Of a stretch of DNA of 64,000 nt, positions 57,671-64,000 are shown piece by piece. This DNA is from Salipiger sp. CCB-MM3 (GTDB lineage Bacteria > Pseudomonadota > Alphaproteobacteria > Rhodobacterales > Rhodobacteraceae). Under the pieces are notes generated by a model. The model ran no database searches. It saw nothing but the letters and a program-made list of their open reading frames with translations, and was not told the DNA's origin. Position 1 is the first letter of the stretch; every line of letters starts with the position of its first letter. The DNA lies in NCBI RefSeq assembly GCF_001687105.1, contig NZ_CP014595.1, positions 1,426,001-1,490,000 of the forward strand. Reading direction: 5' to 3'. The translations under genes were made by a program, and so were the position numbers.

Positions 57671-58792
57671 ATGGTAGAACGCCGGAGATTCCGCCGTCGG
57701 AAGCGGAGCGAAGAGACGCCGGAGGATCCCCCGATCCTTCCGCTCGAGCGCCGTGAAGAGCGTCTCGCCCGCCGCCGTGCCGACCGCGACGCCGAAGAGG
57801 CCCGTGCCGCCGCGCAGGTCCGGGTACGCCGTCAGGCCGAAGAGGCCGAACGCGAGCAGGCCGAGAGAGAACGGGCCGCGCAAGAGCAGGCCGAACGCGA
57901 GCAGGCCGAGATGGAGGCTGCGCGGCGCGAGCTTGCCAGCCTTCGGCCCACCGCTCCTGCTGCCTCTGCCGAACAGCTTGCCCCCGCTCAGACCGTTCCG
58001 CCCGCTGCGGAGGCACCGGCCCGCCCGCCGCGCCGCGCCGTCACCCGGCGTCCGGCACCGCAGGCCACGCTGCTGTGGGATCAGCTTCCGGTCTTCGAGA
58101 TCGACAGCGATCATCTCGAACGCAACCGCATCATCACCGCCAACCGCGAAGATCCGGCCCATGCCGCCTTTGACGTGCTGCGCACGCGGCTGACGCAGGC
58201 GCTCGCCGAAAACGGCTGGACCCGCGTCGGCATCACCTCGCCCAGCAAGGGATGCGGCAAGACTTTCACCGCCGCCAACCTCGCGATCAGCCTGTCGCGG
58301 CAGGAGGGTCTGCGCGCCATGCTGATGGACCTCGACCTGCGCAACCCGTCGCTGCACAAGGCAATGGGCGTCCGCGCGCCGGGCTGCATGGGTGCGCTGC
58401 TGCGCGGCGCGATCTCGCCCGAGGCGCATCTGATGCGCATGGGAGAGAACCACATCCACGCCGGGCACGACATCGCCTTCGGCTTCAACGAGGTGATCGA
58501 GCCCTATGCCGCCGAACTGCTGAACGCTCCGGCCACCGCCGAAGTGCTGACTTCGATCGAGGCGCGGCTGCAGCCGGATGTGATGCTCTTCGACCTGCCG
58601 CCCGCGCTTTACTACGACGACGTGCTGGCCTTCCGCCCGCAGATCGACGGCGTGCTGCTGGTGGTCGGCGGCGGCATCACCACCGAGCGCGAGATTCGCG
58701 AGGTCGAGCGCAGGCTCGGCACCTCGACGCCGCTGCTGGGGATGGTGCTGAACAAGGCCGAGGGCACGGAGCTCAAGAAATACCAGTATTGA
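57671..58792 (+). CDS. CpsD/CapB-type tyrosine kinase (BY-kinase) with N-terminal coiled coil
   Basis: A 373-aa protein. Residues 28-92 form a highly charged Arg/Glu/Ala/Gln helix (for example AEREQAERERAAQEQAEREQ) predicted to be a coiled coil, then a Pro/Ala-rich linker. The kinase domain starts about 150 with Walker A SPSKGCGKTF (190-199), Walker A' LMDLDLRNPSLHK and the third motif in VMLFDLPPALYYDD. These are features of bacterial tyrosine kinases that control polysaccharide chain length with Wzz-type partners. The C-terminus ELKKYQY has only two tyrosines, fewer than usual. Start ATG 57671 follows GGAGAGACGAGT. A shared terminator separates it from the convergent Wzz/GumC gene. Confidence 0.85.
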   Translation: MVERRRFRRRKRSEETPEDPPILPLERREERLARRRADRDAEEARAAAQVRVRRQAEEAEREQAERERAAQEQAEREQAEMEAARRELASLRPTAPAASAEQLAPAQTVPPAAEAPARPPRRAVTRRPAPQATLLWDQLPVFEIDSDHLERNRIITANREDPAHAAFDVLRTRLTQALAENGWTRVGITSPSKGCGKTFTAANLAISLSRQEGLRAMLMDLDLRNPSLHKAMGVRAPGCMGALLRGAISPEAHLMRMGENHIHAGHDIAFGFNEVIEPYAAELLNAPATAEVLTSIEARLQPDVMLFDLPPALYYDDVLAFRPQIDGVLLVVGGGITTEREIREVERRLGTSTPLLGMVLNKAEGTELKKYQY

Positions 58793-58823
58793 GCGTGCCG
58801 CACTGCCAGCACTGACCCAACGA

Positions 58824-58857
58824 AAAAGAGCCGGGCGATCCCTCGCCCGGCTCTTTT
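58824..58857. terminator. Bidirectional rho-independent terminator
   Basis: A 15-bp perfect stem (arms AAAAGAGCCGGGCGA and TCGCCCGGCTCTTTT, 58824-58838 and 58843-58857) has a TCCC loop and ends in T-runs on both strands. It lies between the convergent BY-kinase and Wzz/GumC genes and should stop transcription from both sides. Confidence 0.92.
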
Positions 58858-58885
58858 CACATCCGAAAACTCAATCGTGGGCGGA

Positions 58886-60196
58886 TCAGGCCCCGACGCG
58901 CGGCAGGAACCGCTCGATCAGCGGCAGCCGGTCGCCCAGCACGCGCAGGATGCCAAAGATCAGCGCCGCCAAGGCCAGCAGCAGCGCCACGATCCCCAGC
59001 CCCTTGCGGCGGCGGTCGCGGCGGGTCTTCACCGGCGGGATCGCCACCACAGGCTGCACGCCCAGCACCCGCTCCATCTGGCTGGCGGTGCGCAGCGCGG
59101 GGTTCATCATCTCGGCGACAAAGCCGGTGATCAGCCCGGCAAAGAGGCTGGCAATGGCACCCACGGCCACCAGCTTGCGGCGGCTCTGCGAGGCCGCGAC
59201 CTCGGGCACCAGCGCCGTTTCCAGCACTTCGAAACGGTCCGACTGCTGACGATCCTCGAGCATCTGGCCCATCTCGGCATCCGCCTTGCGGCGGGTGATG
59301 ACGCTGTATTGGTCCTGCAGTTGGGTGCGCTCGCGCTCCAGCCCGTTGAGCGTACGCTCGACCTCGGGGGCGCGGCGGATGGTGTCCTCAAGCGAGGCGA
59401 TGCGCGCGGTGATCAGCTGCTTCTGCTCTTGCAGCAGGGCCAGCTGACGGGTCAGCACATCTTCGCGCTGCCGCGAGGAATTGGCGTCGAGCGCAACGAT
59501 GTCCCGGTCGAGATCGAGCTTGTTGTCCTCAAGCGTCGCCAGTTGGTCCCGCATCGCGGCAAGGCCCGACGGCAGCGCCTCGGAGTTCTTCTGCTTGAAG
59601 TCGGCAATACGGGCGTCCATCGCCTCGATCTGCGTCTCGACCCGCGCTTCTTCAGCCTCGAAGAAGGCCAGCGCGTCGCGGGCACGCGTCTCACTGCGGT
59701 TGCGCGACTGGTCGATCACCGACTGCATCAGCTCATTGGCCAGATCGGCGGCCTTCTGCGGATCATCGAGACGCACAGTGATCATCAGCCCCGACGGCAT
59801 GCGCGGCTGGCCATAGGCCGGGTTGCCCGACTGGATCTCTTCGATCGTGGCGGCCTTGCGCATGTTAAACACGCGCTCGTTCACCGTCATATTGGGGATG
59901 TTGCTGAACAGGTTATGCTTTTCCATGATCCGCACGAGGTTGTCGCGCGACATGATCCGCTGCTCGATCAGCTGCACCCGGCGCGAGGCATCCTCGGACA
60001 CGGTGGCGGGGTTGGTCGTGGTGGGCGCGACCTGCGCGTCTTCGATCTGAACTACTGCCGTCGCCTCATAAAGCTTGGGCTGATTCAGCGCGAAGAACAC
60101 GGAAATCCCGGTGCCCAGAACGAACACCAGAAAGATCAGGCCGAAGCGGCGGCGCAGTGCGGACAACACTTCGTCAAACGATTGGAACTGGTTCAT
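58886..60196 (-). CDS. Wzz/GumC-type polysaccharide chain-length determinant
   Basis: A 436-aa inner-membrane protein. The N-terminus FDEVLSALRRRFGLIFLVFV provides the first membrane segment (about 15-38) and the Wzz domain (YEATAVVQIEDAQVAPTTTN). A long periplasmic coiled coil covers about 165-315, a second membrane segment lies at about 330-352 (KLVAVGAIASLFAGLITGFV) and a third near the C-terminus (GLGIVALLLALAALIFGILR). The third segment after a short ERVLGVQPVVAIPPV loop is typical of GumC-like proteins that partner with a separate BY-kinase. The kinase gene is convergent next door. Three 11-bp-spaced repeats lie 116-150 nt upstream of the start. Confidence 0.88.
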   Translation of the reverse strand: MNQFQSFDEVLSALRRRFGLIFLVFVLGTGISVFFALNQPKLYEATAVVQIEDAQVAPTTTNPATVSEDASRRVQLIEQRIMSRDNLVRIMEKHNLFSNIPNMTVNERVFNMRKAATIEEIQSGNPAYGQPRMPSGLMITVRLDDPQKAADLANELMQSVIDQSRNRSETRARDALAFFEAEEARVETQIEAMDARIADFKQKNSEALPSGLAAMRDQLATLEDNKLDLDRDIVALDANSSRQREDVLTRQLALLQEQKQLITARIASLEDTIRRAPEVERTLNGLERERTQLQDQYSVITRRKADAEMGQMLEDRQQSDRFEVLETALVPEVAASQSRRKLVAVGAIASLFAGLITGFVAEMMNPALRTASQMERVLGVQPVVAIPPVKTRRDRRRKGLGIVALLLALAALIFGILRVLGDRLPLIERFLPRVGA

Positions 60197-60311
60197 AAAC
60201 TACACTCCCGCAAAGCGCCCCCGCTGTGCTCGAAAAGCGGTGCCCCGCGCTGGCAGAAACAAACAAGGGCCAGCGGCAAAGACGCCTCTTTCACGTCACA
60301 AATTACCGAAG

Positions 60312-60347
60312 ATGCCCCGTTTATGCCACGTTTATTCGGGGCGTTTT
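60312..60347 (-). promoter_or_regulatory. 11-bp tandem repeats upstream of the Wzz/GumC gene
   Basis: ATGCCCCGTTT (60312-60322) is directly followed by ATGCCACGTTT (60323-60333) and a degenerate third unit ATTCGGGGCGTTTT (60334-60347). Direct repeats with one-helical-turn period are the binding pattern of OmpR/PhoB-type response regulators. They lie upstream of the chain-length gene on the minus strand. Confidence 0.5.
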
Positions 60348-60417
60348 GGGAAACACTTCGTGTCCAGAACCGGGATCACGAACACATTTAGGTCATAAAG
60401 CGAGGGATTTCCGCGCA

Positions 60418-61074
60418 TCAGCGGTGCGAAACGGCGCATACGGACAGAATGAGGCCCAATTCGGCGATCTGAAGCATTGGAAATAGGGTGCCGCGCCCTA
60501 GCCCCATTTCCGCCACCATTCGCATCCGAGGATCAGGAAGCAGCGATTCCATCGCCTCAAATCCGAACAGGCTGCGGGTCAGCGGGTATTGCGCCTTATA
60601 GGCGGCTTCCTTAGCGCTGAAGATCCGCACCCCAGCGCGTTCGAAAGGCAGCGGGCTGAGGCGGGAAAGCTCCGGCACGCTGGCGATCGCCGGAATGAGC
60701 CGCGGCTCCATCGGCGCATCAAGTTCGAGGTCGATGCCAAGCGCGCGCCAGTCTTGCGCCCGCGCCGCCATCGCAAGGCAGATGCCCCCGGCATGGGTGA
60801 TGCTGGCCACCACCCCGCCCGGCCAGACCGGCGCGCGGTCCTCGGCCTTGGGGATCGCCAGATCCGGCAGGCCAAGCTGGCGCAGGGCCGCCCGCGCCGC
60901 GAGCCTTCCCCCGGCGAACTCCGCCCGTCTGGCGGGCACCGCGCGGGACATCGCCTCGCGCTCGACGGGGTAAAGCTCCGACAGATCTTCGGTCGGCTCC
61001 GAGACCGCCCAGACCACCCCCTCGGGCAGCGCCACGCGGGTCAGAAGGTCGCGAAGATCGGCGGCCCCGGCCAT
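60418..61074 (-). CDS. 4'-phosphopantetheinyl transferase (EntD type)
   Basis: A 218-aa enzyme that attaches the phosphopantetheine arm of CoA to carrier domains. The magnesium-binding motif is LGIDLE (about 112-117), the second motif is FSAKEAAYKAQYPLTR, and VVASITHAGGICLAMA and RRAEFAGGRLAARAALRQLG support the EntD/Sfp-like EntD subgroup. The start codon lies one base after the stop of the NRPS gene, so the transferase is co-translated with it and most probably activates its carrier domain. The 221 nt beyond its stop, up to the Wzz/GumC gene, hold that gene's promoter region. Confidence 0.92.
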   Translation of the reverse strand: MAGAADLRDLLTRVALPEGVVWAVSEPTEDLSELYPVEREAMSRAVPARRAEFAGGRLAARAALRQLGLPDLAIPKAEDRAPVWPGGVVASITHAGGICLAMAARAQDWRALGIDLELDAPMEPRLIPAIASVPELSRLSPLPFERAGVRIFSAKEAAYKAQYPLTRSLFGFEAMESLLPDPRMRMVAEMGLGRGTLFPMLQIAELGLILSVCAVSHR

Positions 61075-61075
61075 C

Positions 61076-64000
61076 TCAGGCGCTGCGCCGCGCGCGCATC
61101 TCGCGCCGCCGGGCCATCGCGTCGGACCGCGCGCGGGCGCGTTCGTTCATCGGCTGTGCCGGAGCCGCATCGCTGGCCGTCTCGGCGACGGGCTCGGGCG
61201 CAACCGCTTTCGCCGCCGCAGGCGCCGGGGCTGCGACCCTCGGGCGCGGCGCTTTGCCCGAGCCGGAACCGGTGCCCGAGCCGGAGCCAAGACCGGCGAC
61301 ACGCCCGGCCAGATCCTCCAGCACCGGGAAGCGGAAGATATCGGTGATCGACAGCCCCCGCGCGCCCAGATCGTCGCGGATCGCGCGATGCGCCTGAACC
61401 GCCAGCAGCGAATGGCCGCCCAGCTCGAAGAAATTGTCGCGCCCCGAAATCCCCTGCACGCCCAGCACCGCCTGCCAGATCTCGGCAATCGCGGCCTGCA
61501 CCTTGCCGGTATCGGCGGCACTGGCTTGATCGGGCGCGGCACTGGCTGCCGCAGGCTGCGCGGGCGCGGGCGCGGCCGGACGCGGCGCGGCCACAGGCTT
61601 GCGCGCCACCGGCGCGGGCAGCGCCTTGCGGTCGACCTTCTTGTTCGGGGTCAGCGGGAAGCTCTCCAGCGCGACGAAATGCGCCGGCACCATGAAGGCA
61701 GGCAACCCCTTGCCCATCTCGGCCCGCAGCGCCGCGTCGTTCACCGGCGCGGGCGCGGTGTAATAGCCCACCAGCCGCAGATCGCCGGGCGTATCTTCGC
61801 GCGCGACCACCACGGCCTGCGCGATGCCCGGCTGCGCCTCCATGACCGCCTCGATCTCGCCAAGCTCGATCCGGTAGCCGCGCAGCTTCACCTGGTTGTC
61901 GACGCGCCCGATAAAGTCGATCCGCCCGTCCATGCGCCGCCGCACCAGATCGCCGGTGCGGTACATGCGGCCTGCGTGGAACGGGTTGGACACGAAGCGC
62001 TCGGCGGTGAGTTCCTCGCGGTCCCAATAGCCGCGCGTCACACCCTCGCCGCCGATCCACAACTCGCCGGGCACACCCACGCCCACCGGCTGCTGCGCCT
62101 CATCCAGCACGTAAAGCTGCTGGTTCGCCAGCGGCAGGCCGATGTTCACCACACCCTCGGCGGCGCGCGCATCCTCGGTCGAGGACCAGATCGTCGTCTC
62201 GGTGGGCCCGTACATATTGGTCACCGAAGCGTCGGTGATCCGCCCGAACTCCTCGACCAGCGCGCCGGGCAGCGGCTCGCCGCCAAGGAACAGATGATCC
62301 ACCTTCGACAGCGCAAAGCGCGCCTCGTCGTTCATCGCGATCATCCGCGCCATCGAGGGCGTGCACTGCATATGGGTGACCCCATGGCGCAGAATCTGCG
62401 CGGCGATCGAGAAATCATCCTCGGCCAGTTCCGGCGCCACATTCGCCCGCTTCACCACCTCGGCCAGCGGCTTCAGCCCCTCCAGCACCCTATCCACGGG
62501 GATGCCATAGTCGATCAGGCAGGCGATCTCGCCCACGCCGATGCGTTTGAGCTGCTCGGTCCGTTCCAGCGCGTCCTCGACCGTGCCGAAGAGCCCGCTT
62601 TCGTTGAAATACCGCTCGAAGGCGAAATCCAGAATGGCCTCAAGGTCGTCCGGCTCCAGAATGTCGAGGTCCAGATCGAAGGCGTTGTTCACCCCTTTCG
62701 GGCGTTTGAACGCCGGGAAGGCCCATGCGTATTGCTTGATCAGCGCCGCCGCCGACCGCAGGTATTCGCGCATCGGGCCGCGGGCGATCTCGCGCGCCTC
62801 GTCACGGGTGTCTGCAACAAAGCTGTGCAGCATCAGCGTGACGGTGAAATCCTTCGGATCGCGCCCGGCCTCGCGCAGCGCCGCATGGTAGAGACGGATC
62901 ATCTCGGCCACATCGTCGATGCTCTGGCCCAGCAGGTGGGTCAGCACGTTGCAGCCATGGGTGCCCGCATCCTTCCACGTCTGCGGGTTGCCGGCGACGG
63001 TCAGCCAGAGCGGCAGGTCTTTCGACACCGGGCGCGGCTGGGTCACTACGTCGAACATCGAGCCATCCTTGCGCGGGAACGGCACGGGCTTGCCGGACCA
63101 CAGATCCCGAATTTGGGAAATATTCTCGATCACGGCGCGTTTGTTGTCCGGCGGCGTGTTTTCGGGCCGCAGCACGAAGTCATCGGGCTGCCAGCCCGAG
63201 GCCAGCGCCAGCCCTGCCCGGCCGTTGGTCAGATTGTCGATCACCGCCCATTCCTCGGTGATCCGCGCCGGGTGGTGCAGCGGCGAGACGACCGACCCTG
63301 AACGCACGGCCAAATTCTCGGTCACTGCCGCCACCGCAGCGCCGGTCACCGAGGGGTTGGGATAGGGCCCGCCGAAGGCGTGGAAATGCCGCTCGGGCGT
63401 CCAGACCGCGCAGAACCCGTGCTTGTCGCCGAACTTCGCGCCCTCCAGCAGCAGCCGGTATTTGTCACGACCGACGCCATCGTCATTGCCCCAATAGTAG
63501 AGCGAGAACTCCATGCGCTGGTCCGACAGCGGCATCGGCCCGTTCGAGATCAGCCCGCGATCCTCGTCCGAGGTCAGCACCACCTTGAAGCCGCGCGCCA
63601 GCGTGTAGAACAGCTCCAGCACCGAGATGTCGAAGCTGAGGCTGGTCACGGCGAGCCATGTCCCCGCGGGGACATGCGGTACCACCGCGTCCATGCCGGT
63701 GAAGAAGTTCACCACGTTGCGCTGTTCGACCATCACCCCCTTGGGCGTGCCGGTCGAGCCGCTGGTGTAGATCAGATAAGCGATATCCTCGGGCGCGCTG
63801 GTCGTCTCGGGGCGCGCGGCGGGGGCCTGCGCCAGCCGCGGATCGGCGTCGAGCAGCAGCAGATCCGCGCCATGTTCGGGCAGCGTTTCCGCCAGCGCCG
63901 ATTGCGTGACGATCACCGGGGCGCGGCTGTCCGAGATATAGTGCTGCAGCCGGTCCGCCGGATAGGCGGGATCGAGCGGCAGATAGGCCCCGCCCGCCTT
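61076..64000 (-). CDS. Nonribosomal peptide synthetase with luciferase-like monooxygenase inserted in the adenylation domain (5' end outside window)
   Basis: The last 974 residues are visible. In order they show adenylation motif A2 (KAGGAYLPLDPAYPADRL at the edge), A3 (YLIYTSGSTGTPKGV) and A4 (TSLSFDISVLELFY). Then comes an insert of about 358 residues (62440-63514) of the MupA/Atu3671-type FMN-dependent luciferase-like monooxygenase: FSLYYWGNDDG, GFCAVWTPERHFHAFGG, GSVVSPLHHPARITEEWAVI and LWLTVAGNPQTWKDAG. Adenylation then resumes: A5 (NMYGPTETTIWSS), A6 (GELWIGGEGVTRGYW), A7 (YRTGDL), A8 (VDNQVKLRGYRIELGEIE) and A10 (KKVDRKALP). A carrier domain follows (DNFFELGGHSLLAVQ, near 61420), then a Gly-Ser/Ala-Pro tail ending in a basic helix. 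No thioesterase is present. It is coupled to the phosphopantetheinyl transferase gene. Confidence 0.9.
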   Translation of the reverse strand, partial: KAGGAYLPLDPAYPADRLQHYISDSRAPVIVTQSALAETLPEHGADLLLLDADPRLAQAPAARPETTSAPEDIAYLIYTSGSTGTPKGVMVEQRNVVNFFTGMDAVVPHVPAGTWLAVTSLSFDISVLELFYTLARGFKVVLTSDEDRGLISNGPMPLSDQRMEFSLYYWGNDDGVGRDKYRLLLEGAKFGDKHGFCAVWTPERHFHAFGGPYPNPSVTGAAVAAVTENLAVRSGSVVSPLHHPARITEEWAVIDNLTNGRAGLALASGWQPDDFVLRPENTPPDNKRAVIENISQIRDLWSGKPVPFPRKDGSMFDVVTQPRPVSKDLPLWLTVAGNPQTWKDAGTHGCNVLTHLLGQSIDDVAEMIRLYHAALREAGRDPKDFTVTLMLHSFVADTRDEAREIARGPMREYLRSAAALIKQYAWAFPAFKRPKGVNNAFDLDLDILEPDDLEAILDFAFERYFNESGLFGTVEDALERTEQLKRIGVGEIACLIDYGIPVDRVLEGLKPLAEVVKRANVAPELAEDDFSIAAQILRHGVTHMQCTPSMARMIAMNDEARFALSKVDHLFLGGEPLPGALVEEFGRITDASVTNMYGPTETTIWSSTEDARAAEGVVNIGLPLANQQLYVLDEAQQPVGVGVPGELWIGGEGVTRGYWDREELTAERFVSNPFHAGRMYRTGDLVRRRMDGRIDFIGRVDNQVKLRGYRIELGEIEAVMEAQPGIAQAVVVAREDTPGDLRLVGYYTAPAPVNDAALRAEMGKGLPAFMVPAHFVALESFPLTPNKKVDRKALPAPVARKPVAAPRPAAPAPAQPAAASAAPDQASAADTGKVQAAIAEIWQAVLGVQGISGRDNFFELGGHSLLAVQAHRAIRDDLGARGLSITDIFRFPVLEDLAGRVAGLGSGSGTGSGSGKAPRPRVAAPAPAAAKAVAPEPVAETASDAAPAQPMNERARARSDAMARRREMRARRSA

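Noticed and set aside
61388..63301. Plus-strand open frame opposite the NRPS
   Set aside because: Antisense shadow of the adenylation and monooxygenase domains, which read as well-formed protein on the other strand.
1..64000. Search for tRNA, rRNA, CRISPR arrays, insertion sequences, prophage and integrative elements
   Set aside because: No such feature was seen; intergenic gaps are short and hold only hairpins, promoters and the dispersed elements listed.

Overview
The window is high-GC, densely packed, non-mobile chromosomal DNA typical of an alphaproteobacterium of the Rhodobacterales (Roseobacter-type Rhodobacteraceae). The assignment rests on gene content: DUF5928 glycosyltransferase beside a sulfotransferase, DUF1523, DUF1285, DUF599, a SoeABC-type sulfite dehydrogenase, glcDEF and a MoxR/DUF58/DUF4159 operon. 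A dispersed intergenic element ending in CCAAGAGGAAG also occurs several times. No rRNA, tRNA, CRISPR array, transposase, integrase or phage gene was seen.

Layout. 0-8.6 kb: housekeeping and small accessory genes (YaiI-like protein, S-formylglutathione hydrolase, AEC transporter, zinc-finger protein, ABC ATPase, HIT protein, a branching glycosyltransferase divergent from a sulfotransferase, a TetR/SDR divergent pair with a palindromic operator, DUF1285). 8.6-15.4 kb: a tightly coupled MoxR-DUF58-BatA/DUF4159-large membrane protein operon. 15.4-17 kb: small secreted and membrane proteins. 17-21 kb: glycolate oxidase glcDEF behind a GAATTGGT-N11-ACCAATTC operator. 21-22.7 kb: two overlapping trypsin-like proteases. 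22.7-23.4 kb: a small heat-shock protein with a near-canonical sigma-32 promoter. 23.4-35 kb: mixed metabolism (nuclease/phosphatase, MDR dehydrogenase and divergent LysR, phytase-like secreted protein with a Pho-box-like array, alpha/beta hydrolase divergent from gabD, creatinase, DUF1523, DUF805). 35-40.4 kb: soeABC-like operon ending in a SnoaL-like gene.

40.5-60.2 kb is a glycan locus: five glycosyltransferases, a Wzy/ligase-like polymerase, a hexapeptide acyltransferase, an OafA-type acyltransferase with SGNH domain, a GMC oxidoreductase plus SDR, two versions of a Gfo/Idh/MocA plus epimerase pair (one split, one fused), a BY-kinase and a Wzz/GumC chain-length protein. Many of its genes overlap by 4 nt, implying translational coupling. 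No flippase, priming transferase or outer-membrane exporter is visible, so the locus is incomplete here or relies on genes elsewhere.

60.4-64 kb (running off the right edge) is the most unusual part: a 4'-phosphopantetheinyl transferase follows, one base downstream, the end of a nonribosomal peptide synthetase. Its adenylation domain is split between core motifs A4 and A5 by a luciferase-like flavin monooxygenase domain. The visible module ends in a carrier domain and a low-complexity basic tail without a thioesterase. This is the best candidate in the window for an undercharacterised system.
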